From the NCBI GenBank assembly GCA_937981555.1, contig CALJOK010000103.1, positions 1-64,000 of the forward strand: a stretch of DNA of 64,000 bases, written 5' to 3'. The notes beneath the pieces are model-generated. The model made no database searches, was not told the DNA's origin, and saw only the letters and a program-made list of their open reading frames with translations. The position numbers and the translations under genes are program-made. Numbering within the stretch: position 1 is the stretch's first letter; the number at the start of each line of letters is the position of its first letter. Origin of the DNA: an uncultured Saprospiraceae bacterium. Its GTDB lineage: Bacteria; Bacteroidota; Bacteroidia; Chitinophagales; Saprospiraceae. Shown piece by piece: positions 26,852 through 35,259 of the stretch.

Positions 26852-27646
26852 TTATATTTTTTTAAATTGAAAATATTCCCATTTATTATTGAACAAAACC
26901 TTAGTTTGAAATTCATTTTGTTTTGCTTCTATTATAAATCCCCAAAATGGAATTCCAATCATTTCTTTCGAATTATTTAAAGCGATATAGGGATAATTAA
27001 AATCTAGTTCATATTCAATTGGGCCATTTCCAATTTCAATACCTTTTTCATTCCATAAAGTAAACTTAGACATACAATCTTTGTAGTCTTTTAATTCTTG
27101 AATTAAAATTATTAAACTGTCATGACCTTGATCTTTTAAAAAATTCCCTTTTATAGAATACTTTTGGTTATAAATATATTGAGGAGTAATAACATTTTGT
27201 TTTGAGGAATCCAGTTTAAAGTAGGTTAATGTATCATTTAAATGTGATAACTTAAGTGAAATTATATTCTCTTTTATTTCATAAGCTTCTAGGTAAGCTT
27301 CCCTTCTTATTTCTGTTTCTTGATTACAATAATAACTATCTCTACTTGCTACAAATATCCATTTACCATTCTCCAACCTATGTAATTTTCCTACTCCACT
27401 AAATGCTTGTGGAGATTCGAGTGCAAAAACTATTTTTTCATTCCTAGTTGTATTCGAAAACCAAATTTGCTCTGAATATTTATCTTTCTCATTAATTGCT
27501 TTGTAAGGTAAATTAGGATTTGCAAAAATTGAATTCTCAGAAATGTATGCATTGTTTCTAATTTCTTCAATAAATACCTTTTTATTCTCACAACTCAATA
27601 TGGTAATGGTGAACAATAAAATTATAATTATTAGATGTCTTTCCAT
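26852..27646 (-). CDS. Lipoprotein of unknown function inside cox locus
   Basis: A 264-residue protein with signal and lipobox (LLFTITILSCENKK, Cys at about residue 19). The rest is beta-rich with many aromatic residues and no recognised domain; Cys residues occur singly (YYCNQ, YKDCMSK). It interrupts an otherwise typical coxSLM-DE order. A terminator-like hairpin and a REP-like palindrome lie on its upstream side, so it probably has its own promoter in the ~130 bp between coxM and itself. It may be a late insertion rather than part of the CO-dehydrogenase system. Confidence 0.6.
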   Translation of the reverse strand: MERHLIIIILLFTITILSCENKKVFIEEIRNNAYISENSIFANPNLPYKAINEKDKYSEQIWFSNTTRNEKIVFALESPQAFSGVGKLHRLENGKWIFVASRDSYYCNQETEIRREAYLEAYEIKENIISLKLSHLNDTLTYFKLDSSKQNVITPQYIYNQKYSIKGNFLKDQGHDSLIILIQELKDYKDCMSKFTLWNEKGIEIGNGPIEYELDFNYPYIALNNSKEMIGIPFWGFIIEAKQNEFQTKVLFNNKWEYFQFKKI

Positions 27647-27665
27647 TTAAAAAAACTCTTTTTTA

Positions 27666-27691
27666 AGGTCAGCTAAAGCAGACCTCCACGT
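27666..27691. repeat. REP-like palindrome, third copy
   Basis: Contains AGGTCAGCTAAAGCAGACC followed by TCCACGT. It matches copy A at 24572-24597 (as its reverse complement) with one difference. Confidence 0.75.
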
Positions 27692-27710
27692 TAGATTTTA
27701 ATGAAATATG

Positions 27711-27744
27711 ATAAGCCTGCCAATTTAATAATTGACAGGCTTAT
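27711..27744 (-). terminator. Hairpin terminator after coxM
   Basis: A 15-bp stem with one non-Watson-Crick position (ATAAGCCTGCCAATT at 27711-27725 with AATTGACAGGCTTAT at 27730-27744) and a 4-nt loop, 33 bp past the coxM stop. The T-rich flank is stronger on the plus side, so termination of coxM is likely but not certain. Confidence 0.6.
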
Positions 27745-27776
27745 TTTTCTATAACAATACTTTTACATATCGTTTT

Positions 27777-28619
27777 TTACATTAACATTTTCAGCGCACG
27801 TTTTACATATACATGTGCCAAATGCGTTCGGTATTTTTGCGAAGCGTAATGATCACTCATCACTTCTGCTCCTTCGGTTACATTTTTGACAGCAGCTTCT
27901 ATGCTTTCAGCAGTCAAAGCTTGACCAACCAATGCCTTTTCGACATTCATTGCTCGGTAGGCAGATTCGCCTACACCTGTCATTCCGATGCGAGCAGATT
28001 TAACTACACCGCCTTCCATTTCAATTCCAACAGCACAACCAACAATTGCAAATCGAGAAGCAGGTTGTTTGAATTTAACATAAACGGAATGACGATTCGA
28101 TGCCATTTTAGGAATTCGAACAGCGGTGATAATTTCGCCATCAGCTAAAGCTGTTTCATAAAAGCCTTTGAAAAATTGGTCGATATCAACTTCTCGTTTT
28201 CCACCTTTACCTTGGATGACAACGTTGGCATCACAAGCTAATAATACTGCTGGCCAATCAGCAGCAGGATCTGCGTGCGCCATGCTTCCTCCAATCGTTC
28301 CAAAATTCCGAACTTGGATATCTCCAATTTCTTTGGCCGCTTGAGTCATCATTGGTGCATGTTCTGATAAAGCAGCATCTGCAGCAATCGAAGCGTGAGT
28401 TGCTCCTCCCCCGATGGTGATGGAATTTTCATTATCCCGAATCACTTTGAGGCTTTCTATTTTTGAAATATCAACTAAAGTTCCAGGAGCATTTAATCGC
28501 AACTTTAAAGTTGGAATCAAACTATGACCGCCTCCCAAAATCTGAACATCATCACCCAAAAGGGAGATGGCTTCATCCACCGAAGTGGCTTTTTTATAGT
28601 CAAATGAATTTGGTATCAT
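27777..28619 (-). CDS. coxM: CO-dehydrogenase-type medium subunit (FAD)
   Basis: A 280-residue flavoprotein of the CoxM/CutM family, which passes electrons from the iron-sulfur subunit to the acceptor. FAD-binding motifs are visible: LGGGHSLIPTLKLRLNAP at about residues 31-48 (family form AGGHS), GGGATHAS near 72, and RNFGTIGGSMAHADPAAD near 105-122. The C-terminal third is the usual CO-deh-flavoprotein C domain. It lies 154 bp downstream of coxL on the same strand. Length is normal. The true substrate depends on the large subunit. Confidence 0.9.
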   Translation of the reverse strand: MIPNSFDYKKATSVDEAISLLGDDVQILGGGHSLIPTLKLRLNAPGTLVDISKIESLKVIRDNENSITIGGGATHASIAADAALSEHAPMMTQAAKEIGDIQVRNFGTIGGSMAHADPAADWPAVLLACDANVVIQGKGGKREVDIDQFFKGFYETALADGEIITAVRIPKMASNRHSVYVKFKQPASRFAIVGCAVGIEMEGGVVKSARIGMTGVGESAYRAMNVEKALVGQALTAESIEAAVKNVTEGAEVMSDHYASQKYRTHLAHVYVKRALKMLM

Positions 28620-28773
28620 TTTGAATCTTTTTTGAGTTCTTAAACAAATTCTGTTTTTTAAGTCAACTTAAAATAAAAATCAACACTCCTTTCAGTCGCT
28701 TTCAATTTCCATTTTAAATTGACAACAGAATTTTTCTAATAACATTATTTTAAAAAATGAATTTCGAAAAAAA

Positions 28774-31140
28774 CTATCCCTGCATTGCGGTCCATACTCG
28801 TTCAGGCGTCATCGGCATTTTAACGTCTTTGACTTTATGACCACCTTTCCAAAGTGCATCAATTACCGCATTAACAACTGCAGGTGTCGAACCAATACAA
28901 CCCGCTTCTCCTGCACCTTTTACTCCAAGTGGATTGTGCGGACAAGGCGTCACGGTTCGATCAACTTCAAAACTCGGAAAATCATCAGCACGAGGCATAC
29001 AATAATCCATATAACTTCCATTAATTAATTGACCAGTCTCATCATAGATCGCTCCTTCGAGCATGGCTTGCCCAATCCCTTGAGCGAGTCCTCCATGAAT
29101 TTGTCCGTCAACGATCATTGGGTTAATGACATTTCCAACATCATCAACTGCGATGAATCTTTTGAGTTTTGTGAAACCCGTTTCTTTATCAATTTCCACA
29201 ATCGCAACGTGCGCACCAAATGGATACGTGAAATTCGCTGGATCGTAAAAACTACTAAAATCCAAACCAGGTTCTAATCCTTCTGGATAATTATGTGGCA
29301 CATAAGCCGTCAATGAAACATCACCAAAACCAACAGATTTATCTGTTCCTTTTACGGTCCATTTTCCTTCTGCATAATCCAAATCATCTGTTGATGCTTC
29401 AAGCAAATGCGCTGCTATTTTTGCGCCTTTTTCCAAAACTTTATCAATAGATTTTACAATGGCACTTCCCCCTACTGCCAAACTTCTCGAACCATAAGTT
29501 CCCATTCCAAATGCAACACTATCAGAATCTCCGTGGATAATTTCAACATCCTCTAAAGGAATTCCCATTCGATCTGCTACCACTTGAGCGAAGGTTGTTT
29601 CATGACCTTGACCATGCGAATGCGATCCTGTGTAGACACTTACTTTTCCAGTTGGTTGAACTCGAACTTGCGCTGACTCAAAAAGTCCCGCTCTTGCTCC
29701 TAGTGCTCCAACCACCGCAGAAGGTGCAATTCCACATGCTTCAACATAAGTGGAGAATCCGATCCCTAAAAGTTTATCACCTTTTTGATTTTTTTGCTCT
29801 TCTCGGAATGCTTCGTAACCTACCATTTCTAATGCCCGAGTTAAAACTGGTGCATAATTTCCACTATCATATTGCAACGCAACTTGAGTTACATAACCTT
29901 CTTGTTCTACTCCGTCAAAAGCTGGAATGAAATTTTTAAAACGTAATTCTGTAGGATCCATTTCCATTTCCAAGGCAGCCAAATCAATTAGTCTTTCCAA
30001 AAGGAAAGTTGCCTCAGGTCGACCTGCACCACGATAAGCATCTACTGCATTTGTATGTGTAAATGTTGCGGTGACGTCTACATTAATTTTTGGAGTCGTG
30101 TATAATCCTTGCAGCAATGTTCCATGCAAATAAGTTGGAACTGCTGGTGCAAAAGTGGAAAGGTAAGCTCCCATATTGGCAAATGTGTTCGCTTGAAGTG
30201 CGACTATTTTTCCATCAGCATCAAAACCCATTTTAGCATTCGTCACATGATCTCTACCATGTGCATCTGTCAAAAATGCTTCACTTCTATCGCATGTCCA
30301 TTTGATCGGAAGTTCAATTTGCTTCGAACACCAAACAACCAAAGCCTCTTCGATATAATGAAAAATTTTACTTCCAAATCCTCCTCCAACATCTGGTCCA
30401 ACCACTCGAACTTTATGTTCTGGCAAACCTAACACAAAAGCACACATCAACAATCGAGTCAAGTGAGGATTTTGAGTAGAGGTATATAAGGTGTATTTAT
30501 CGTAAGCTGTATCATAATGACCAATTGCGGAACGAGGTTCCATCGCATTTGGAATCATTCTTTGATTAACAAAATCCAATTCTGTTACGTGAGCTGCCGA
30601 CGCTAAAGCTGCTGCAACTTCTTCTTTTGGATTTCCTAATTGCCAATCGAAAGCAATATTATTTGGCGCATCTGCATGTACTAAAGGTGCACCTGGTTGG
30701 GCCGCTGCTTTTGGATCAGTAACTGCATCATGAAGATCATAATCCACATCAACTAATTCAGAAGCATCTTTTGCATTCGCTCTAGTGTCTGCGATAATAA
30801 TTGCAACTCCATCTCCGACGTGTCTTACTTTTTTTCTAACTAAAAGTGGATGCGGAGGTTCTTTCATGATATCTCCATTTTTAAAATTTACTTGCCATCC
30901 ACACGGTACTCCTGCAATCGCCTCTGGAATATCTGCACCTGTGTAAATTGCCACCACTCCTTCTGCACTTTTTGCCGCATCTATATTTATAGAATTGACC
31001 GTCGCATGTGCGTACGGACTTCGGAGAATATATGCATAGACCATTCCTGGCATTTTTATATCATCCGTATATTTTCCTTGACCTGTAATGAATCGTTTGT
31101 CTTCGACTCGTTTTACAGATTTTCCTATATATTTTGTCAT
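28774..31140 (-). CDS. coxL: Molybdenum hydroxylase large subunit, CoxL form II type
   Basis: A 788-residue xanthine-oxidase-family subunit that holds the molybdopterin cytosine dinucleotide cofactor. The active-site loop reads AYRGAGR at about residue 368. This is the form II signature; the bona fide CO oxidisers of form I carry AYXCSFR with the copper-binding cysteine. GGGFGSK (near 265) and the catalytic-Glu block GVKGAGEAGCIGS (about 737-749) are intact, so the enzyme should be active. Form II enzymes probably hydroxylate other carbonyl or aromatic substrates; CO use is unproven. It follows coxS by 102 bp. Confidence 0.9.
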   Translation of the reverse strand: MTKYIGKSVKRVEDKRFITGQGKYTDDIKMPGMVYAYILRSPYAHATVNSINIDAAKSAEGVVAIYTGADIPEAIAGVPCGWQVNFKNGDIMKEPPHPLLVRKKVRHVGDGVAIIIADTRANAKDASELVDVDYDLHDAVTDPKAAAQPGAPLVHADAPNNIAFDWQLGNPKEEVAAALASAAHVTELDFVNQRMIPNAMEPRSAIGHYDTAYDKYTLYTSTQNPHLTRLLMCAFVLGLPEHKVRVVGPDVGGGFGSKIFHYIEEALVVWCSKQIELPIKWTCDRSEAFLTDAHGRDHVTNAKMGFDADGKIVALQANTFANMGAYLSTFAPAVPTYLHGTLLQGLYTTPKINVDVTATFTHTNAVDAYRGAGRPEATFLLERLIDLAALEMEMDPTELRFKNFIPAFDGVEQEGYVTQVALQYDSGNYAPVLTRALEMVGYEAFREEQKNQKGDKLLGIGFSTYVEACGIAPSAVVGALGARAGLFESAQVRVQPTGKVSVYTGSHSHGQGHETTFAQVVADRMGIPLEDVEIIHGDSDSVAFGMGTYGSRSLAVGGSAIVKSIDKVLEKGAKIAAHLLEASTDDLDYAEGKWTVKGTDKSVGFGDVSLTAYVPHNYPEGLEPGLDFSSFYDPANFTYPFGAHVAIVEIDKETGFTKLKRFIAVDDVGNVINPMIVDGQIHGGLAQGIGQAMLEGAIYDETGQLINGSYMDYCMPRADDFPSFEVDRTVTPCPHNPLGVKGAGEAGCIGSTPAVVNAVIDALWKGGHKVKDVKMPMTPERVWTAMQG

Positions 31141-31242
31141 GATTTTTTTATTTAATTGTTTCTATACTTTGTTTTGGAAAAAATTGATTTAGTTTTTCAA
31201 TCAAACTACATCAGTCAATTTTTGATTGACCTCTTGATTTGA

Positions 31243-31719
31243 TTAAACGGCCTCACTCATTTTCTTCGCAGCAAGCTGAATTGATCTTACAATATTATGA
31301 TAGCCAGTGCATCGGCAAAAATTTCCTTCGAGTGCTTCTCGAATTTCTTGCTCGCTAGGGTTAGGATTTGTTTTCAAAAAATCCGTGGCAGTCATCATCA
31401 TTCCAGGTGTACAAAAACCACATTGTAATCCATGTTCCTCTTTAAAGCTTTCTTGCATGGGATGTAAATTTCCATTCGTAGCAAGTCCTTCAACAGTAGT
31501 TACTTCGCATCCATCTGCTTGAACGGCGAGCATAGTGCATGATTTGACTGCTTTACCATCAATATGAATAGTACATGCTCCACAACTACTTGTATCACAT
31601 CCGATGTGTGTACCCGTCAATGATAAATCCTCTCGAAGATAATCGGACAGCAAGGTCCTAGATTCTACCTCTCCGGTATATTGTTTTCCATTGACTGTGA
31701 CCGATATTTTATTTGCCAT
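31243..31719 (-). CDS. coxS: CO-dehydrogenase-type small subunit (two 2Fe-2S)
   Basis: A 158-residue iron-sulfur subunit of the xanthine oxidase family. The plant-type [2Fe-2S] site is [21 protein letters not shown] near residues 42-62 and the second site is CGFCTPGM with CRCTGYHNI at about 101-146. Both clusters have all their cysteines. It transfers electrons from the molybdenum site to FAD. The order coxS, coxL, coxM differs from the classical M-S-L order and is common for form II sets. The coxG-like gene lies 57 bp upstream. Confidence 0.92.
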   Translation of the reverse strand: MANKISVTVNGKQYTGEVESRTLLSDYLREDLSLTGTHIGCDTSSCGACTIHIDGKAVKSCTMLAVQADGCEVTTVEGLATNGNLHPMQESFKEEHGLQCGFCTPGMMMTATDFLKTNPNPSEQEIREALEGNFCRCTGYHNIVRSIQLAAKKMSEAV

Positions 31720-31776
31720 AGTTAAAAAGGGTTTTATGTGTTAAAAAATTATAGTCTTGGTGAATTGTAAATGAGG

Positions 31777-32319
31777 TTATCCAATAGAATTAATTGCTGG
31801 ATCAATTGGATCTTCTAGCTCAGGAGGTTTGATTGTTTTCATTGATTGAATTGATTCTTCAGACTCAACTGTTTGTTTATTTTCTTCAATATGTTTTTCC
31901 AATGCTGAAAAAACTTCTCTAGTGATGACATTAGCTACACCTGATAAAACTCGCTGTCCAGTTCTAGCGATGACTCCTGACAAATCCGCTTTTCCATCAA
32001 AAGCTAACGCAGCGATCCCGCCTTCTTTTTCCTCAATATTCATTTGGACCGAGACATGAGCATTTCCAATTCTGCTCAGTTGTTCCATTTTGATGACAAA
32101 AGATGCTGGCTGATCTTTATCTACCACTTTTAATTTACCTGTAAATGAAGCTTTGACTGGACCTATTTTTATTTCAGAAACAGATTTGAATTTATCCTCT
32201 CCTATTATTTCTAATCGAGATACTCCCGGAGTTATTTTAGCTAAAACAATCGGATCCATGAGGTAGATCCATAATTGTTCTCTTGACACTTTAAAATCGT
32301 GATTTCCTTTTACTACCAT
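31777..32319 (-). CDS. coxG: CoxG-like SRPBCC protein
   Basis: A 180-residue protein of the CoxG family (carbon monoxide dehydrogenase subunit G). It shows VKGNHDFKVSREQLWIYLMD, ITPGVSRLEII, KIGPVKASFTGKLKV and a C-terminal amphipathic helix (VFSALEKHIEENKQ). CoxG has been proposed to anchor the enzyme at the membrane or carry the quinone. It is the first gene of the cox unit; a consensus -7 box lies ~40 bp upstream of its start. The last ~30 residues are acidic and variable. Confidence 0.87.
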   Translation of the reverse strand: MVVKGNHDFKVSREQLWIYLMDPIVLAKITPGVSRLEIIGEDKFKSVSEIKIGPVKASFTGKLKVVDKDQPASFVIKMEQLSRIGNAHVSVQMNIEEKEGGIAALAFDGKADLSGVIARTGQRVLSGVANVITREVFSALEKHIEENKQTVESEESIQSMKTIKPPELEDPIDPAINSIG

Positions 32320-32359
32320 GCTTCTCAGTTGTTTATTTTGTATATGATTGCCAAATAAA

Positions 32360-32367
32360 CAAAATTA
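32360..32367 (-). promoter_or_regulatory. Probable -7 promoter box of the cox operon
   Basis: On the minus strand this reads TAATTTTG, a perfect match to the Bacteroidota TAnnTTTG box, 41 bp before the coxG start. An upstream TTTG (-33) is not clear; two TTGG copies lie closer than usual. Confidence 0.45.
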
Positions 32368-32583
32368 TCTGCCAATTCCAATTAATCTGATTATATGTTT
32401 TGAATAAACTTGTACAAATAAAATTAAGAAAGGAAAAGCTACTATTTAGAGGTTAACGATGGATTAAATTTTGGCTAAAAGTTGATTTTTTAGCAGAAAA
32501 ACTTGTTGCAGATACTTTTCAAAAGCTGAACTTTAGGAATTCAGAAAGACTACTTTAAATCAAGGAGTTTGAAATTAAAAAAT

Positions 32584-33327
32584 TTATCCAAAAATTCGAT
32601 CCATTTCTTCCCGTTCCATGTCGATGATAAACGTAAAAATTTTTCCTTGGTCCTCCGTACTTAATTCTTCAAAAAGGGAATCTCCTTTTTCAATAATTTC
32701 TTTCCCGATTTCTAATCCTTTGATTTCAGGAGGGGAATAAATTTTTGGTCGTTTCTTCATTTTCTCGATCAAGTGATCCATAATTTTTTTGATCTTCCCT
32801 ACCAGAGTTCGATCATGAAGCGTGTCGAATAAAGTAAGACTACTTTCCATAAATTCATCAATCTCTTTTCTTGACAAAGTTTTAATGAAACCTTCAATTT
32901 GAATAATCGAGTAAGGTGGATTTTGATTTTGAGCAATTGCCTTTTCTACTAAGTTTCCTTCAAACTTACTTGCACTTTGAAATGATTTTAGTGCTTTCAA
33001 CCCTGCTCTCAAAATTTTGGGAAGATGTCTGCCATATTTAAAAATCAAACTGGTAGAGTCGATCAAGACACGCATTAATTTTTCTGGTTGCTTGATATAA
33101 TTATCCAAACTAGCGAACGCTTCATCAAGATCCTTTCTTTTTTCAGGTGGAGGATAAAGGTATTCTAGGAAGTAAGATTTGAATTTTTCGACTCTTTGTT
33201 CGGTGAAAGAATCAGGGAAACCTTTTCGGTCCTTTAGATTATTATATTGGTATCTTTCATCGACTACTTTACGATATCCGATAATGACATTTTTTCGTAT
33301 TTGGTTATTTTCGTTTATTTCTTTCAT
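32584..33327 (-). CDS. Conserved-looking hypothetical protein
   Basis: A largely helical, charged cytoplasmic protein of 247 residues when started at the ATG at 33325-33327 (MKEINENNQIRK). A longer frame begins at 33408, but that start would overlap the upstream thioredoxin gene by 35 bp and adds a low-complexity tail, so I prefer the shorter form. Features include FLEYLYPPPEKRKDLDEAF and IKGLEIGKEIIEKGDSLFEE. No signal peptide, membrane segment or known domain is recognised. It follows the thioredoxin gene by 46 bp on the same strand and is probably cotranscribed with it. Confidence 0.6.
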   Translation of the reverse strand: MKEINENNQIRKNVIIGYRKVVDERYQYNNLKDRKGFPDSFTEQRVEKFKSYFLEYLYPPPEKRKDLDEAFASLDNYIKQPEKLMRVLIDSTSLIFKYGRHLPKILRAGLKALKSFQSASKFEGNLVEKAIAQNQNPPYSIIQIEGFIKTLSRKEIDEFMESSLTLFDTLHDRTLVGKIKKIMDHLIEKMKKRPKIYSPPEIKGLEIGKEIIEKGDSLFEELSTEDQGKIFTFIIDMEREEMDRIFG

Positions 33328-33373
33328 GGAAAAAATTGATTTGGTCAACGTATTTTGAAGTAGGAGCTTCGAT

Positions 33374-33760
33374 TTACGTGGATTCCCCTTCCCTATTTCT
33401 TTCCTCAATCAATTCTTCTAAAATCTCTGCCAAATTAGGTTTGGGAACAAGTCCAGAAAAACGTTCCACCAGTTCATCTTTTTGTAAAAATAGAAGTGTC
33501 GGAATACTTTTGACTTTAAACATCGCAGAAATTTGTGGATTCGTATCTGCACTCACTTTTCCAATCAACGCTCTGCCTTCAAAATCTTCCGCTATCTCAT
33601 CAATGATTGGACCGATCGTTTTGCAAGGTCCGCACCAAGGTGCCCAAATATCGAGGAGTACAGGAACTTTTGCTTGCATCACTAATTCGTTGAAATTTTG
33701 ATCGGTGATTTCTACGGTTTTAGATGGTTTACTTTTTTTCTTTTTAAAAATTGAAAACAT
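33374..33760 (-). CDS. Thioredoxin-family protein
   Basis: A 128-residue thioredoxin with the active site WAPWCGPCK (Cys43 and Cys46) and the cis-proline stretch VKSIPTLLFLQ. A short basic lead (MFSIFKKKKSKPSK) precedes the fold; no signal peptide, so it is cytoplasmic. The ~12 extra N-terminal residues distinguish it from the main housekeeping thioredoxin. It may reduce disulfides for the neighbouring hypothetical protein or the cox enzymes, but the context does not show this. A near-consensus promoter lies at 33799-33826. Confidence 0.88.
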   Translation of the reverse strand: MFSIFKKKKSKPSKTVEITDQNFNELVMQAKVPVLLDIWAPWCGPCKTIGPIIDEIAEDFEGRALIGKVSADTNPQISAMFKVKSIPTLLFLQKDELVERFSGLVPKPNLAEILEELIEERNREGEST

Positions 33761-33798
33761 GATATTTCTGATTTTAGAATGAAGTTATTTAATGTTTT

Positions 33799-33826
33799 CA
33801 AATTTATAGGATTTTTTTTCGTCAAT
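33799..33826 (-). promoter_or_regulatory. Promoter of the thioredoxin gene
   Basis: On the minus strand, TAAATTTG (33799-33806) matches TAnnTTTG exactly. A TTG (33823-33825) lies 16 bp upstream as the -33 element. The expected transcript start leaves a leader of about 30 nt. Confidence 0.55.
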
Positions 33827-33878
33827 TGGTCTCTTCCCCTACTCTTTTGATTTTCATTTAGAGTTTTGCTTTTTAAAT

Positions 33879-33910
33879 AAACTGCAAAACTGCAATCAGT
33901 TTATACTGCA
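33879..33910. repeat. Centromere-like array 1 (four 8-bp units)
   Basis: Reads AAACTGCA, AAACTGCA, ATCAGTTT, ATACTGCA in continuous 8-bp register. It lies just downstream of the PorP/SprF gene and is the outermost array on the left. Confidence 0.75.
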
Positions 33911-33915
33911 TTTTC

Positions 33916-34806
33916 TTAAAATACATGCTGAATCATCGGTTCTATAAAATGATTTTTTCGTCCATTCCTATCAGTATTGGCTGAAACAAATAAGGTTACA
34001 TTTTTCCAAATCTTTGCTCCTAAGAATAATTTAAAATTAAGCCTTTTATCAATTGGGTCATTTTTCCGATAAGTTGTCCCAAAAAATAATTTATCACTAT
34101 AGTCTAAAAATAAGGTCCAATCATAAATTATTTTATAGTAATAATAAGGATCAGAATGTTTTTCTTTGAAATCATACATAAACATAGATGCACTTATAGA
34201 CCATTTCCTAAAAAGCTTTAAATCATAGGATACTGAACCAATCCATGTACGTCCTTTAAAACTATCCTTCTGATCAAATGGGGCATACTCTTCGATAATA
34301 CTTCTTTTATTTTTCCAAAAATCGATAGCACTTATTCCTAGTCTTAGGTTTTGTAATTGAAGCGATAATCCAAAATCCATATTTGCATACGAAAACCAAT
34401 TAGATTCAATAAATAGCAAATTAACTTTGTCTGGTTTTTGATCTAAACTTGTATCCGTAAATTGGAGACCTGGTGTAATCGATATATTATCTGTAATTCG
34501 AAAAGTATAGTTATAAGCTAACCCAAACTTGTGGGTTATAACTTCATAATCTAAAGATACTCTTGAAGAAATACCTATCGCACTATTAATTTTTTCAAAA
34601 GAATGCTCATAACTTATAATTCCATGATCAGCCGGTGAATAAAAACTAGCACCAATATGTAATTTTTGCTTATTGTCTATACCAGCCATTGCAGGATTGT
34701 AAAAAAAAGGATTTTGATGATGATAATTAGTCAACGGATCAAATTGACCATTTAAATTGCCAACCACTAAAAATATCAACAGAGGAATATAGTAATAGTT
34801 TTTCAT
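33916..34806 (-). CDS. PorP/SprF-family type IX secretion membrane protein
   Basis: A 296-residue outer-membrane protein of the PorP/SprF family. A signal peptide (LLIFLVVGNLNGQ) is followed by FDPLTNYHHQNPFFYNPAMAG, the N-terminal hallmark of the family, then regular amphipathic strands (LHIGASFYSP, ISITPGLQF, WSISASMFMYDF, LFFGTTYRKNDP). Family members work with the PorK/PorL/PorM/PorN machine or with large partner proteins in type IX secretion and gliding. Here it is an orphan without an OmpA-like neighbour. It is flanked on both sides by 8-bp-unit arrays of the partition system, so it seems to have been captured inside the replicon region. Confidence 0.85.
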   Translation of the reverse strand: MKNYYYIPLLIFLVVGNLNGQFDPLTNYHHQNPFFYNPAMAGIDNKQKLHIGASFYSPADHGIISYEHSFEKINSAIGISSRVSLDYEVITHKFGLAYNYTFRITDNISITPGLQFTDTSLDQKPDKVNLLFIESNWFSYANMDFGLSLQLQNLRLGISAIDFWKNKRSIIEEYAPFDQKDSFKGRTWIGSVSYDLKLFRKWSISASMFMYDFKEKHSDPYYYYKIIYDWTLFLDYSDKLFFGTTYRKNDPIDKRLNFKLFLGAKIWKNVTLFVSANTDRNGRKNHFIEPMIQHVF

Positions 34807-34828
34807 GGTTTATTTATTTTTACAGTTA

Positions 34829-34860
34829 AAACTGCAATCTGTTTTTACTGCAAAACTGCA
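34829..34860. repeat. Centromere-like array 2 (four 8-bp units)
   Basis: Reads AAACTGCA, ATCTGTTT, TTACTGCA, AAACTGCA in exact 8-bp register, one base beyond the stop of the ribbon-helix-helix gene. Confidence 0.78.
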
Positions 34861-34861
34861 A

Positions 34862-35188
34862 TTATTTCTTATTCACTTTCAAATCTTTCTCCGCCAACTC
34901 TAAGAAATACCTCTTCATCGTAGTTTCTAATTCAAAAACATGCATTTTAATTTTTTTATGTAAACTGACAGGGATGTCTAATGTCACCCTTTTGGTTGGT
35001 TCAGATGGAATAACTTCTTTTGGTTGGAGTTGCTGTGGTTTTGGACTTACAACCACAGCTTCTGGATGGATCTTTTTGATGACTTCATCACTATCTACTT
35101 TTTTAGCTCTGTTGATTGTTTTTTTTATAGGCCTTTTCTTTCCCAGACTTAAATCTAGTTTTGAAGTATCTATCTTTTTCTTTGCCAT
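34862..35188 (-). CDS. Ribbon-helix-helix partition partner (ParB/ParG-like)
   Basis: A 108-residue basic protein. The first ~65 residues are disordered-looking and Lys/Pro-rich; residues ~68-108 (RVTLDIPVSLHKKIKMHVFE followed by two helices) fit a ribbon-helix-helix DNA-binding domain. A flexible basic N-terminus plus a C-terminal RHH domain is the layout of ParG-type centromere-binding proteins that work with ParA ATPases; a basic N-terminal tail commonly stimulates the ATPase. It follows parA by 71 bp, and 8-bp-unit arrays sit directly before and after it. I infer that those arrays are its binding sites. Confidence 0.75.
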   Translation of the reverse strand: MAKKKIDTSKLDLSLGKKRPIKKTINRAKKVDSDEVIKKIHPEAVVVSPKPQQLQPKEVIPSEPTKRVTLDIPVSLHKKIKMHVFELETTMKRYFLELAEKDLKVNKK

Positions 35189-35216
35189 GATATAATGCTT
35201 TTGTTTCTTTTAAAAT

Positions 35217-35248
35217 TACAGTCTTGCAGTTTGCCCGTTTTGCAGTCA
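35217..35248. repeat. Centromere-like array 3 (four 8-bp units)
   Basis: On the minus strand: TGACTGCA, AAACGGGC, AAACTGCA, AGACTGTA in 8-bp register. It lies between parA and the RHH gene, upstream of the latter. Confidence 0.75.
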
Positions 35249-35259
35249 TTAGCTAAAAT

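Noticed and set aside
28774-32319. True aerobic CO dehydrogenase (form I)
   Set aside because: The active-site loop is AYRGAGR rather than AYXCSFR, so the enzyme is form II and CO oxidation should not be assumed.
33328-33408. Longer start of the hypothetical protein downstream of thioredoxin
   Set aside because: It overlaps the thioredoxin coding end by 35 bp and adds low-complexity residues; the ATG at 33325-33327 leaves a normal short gap.
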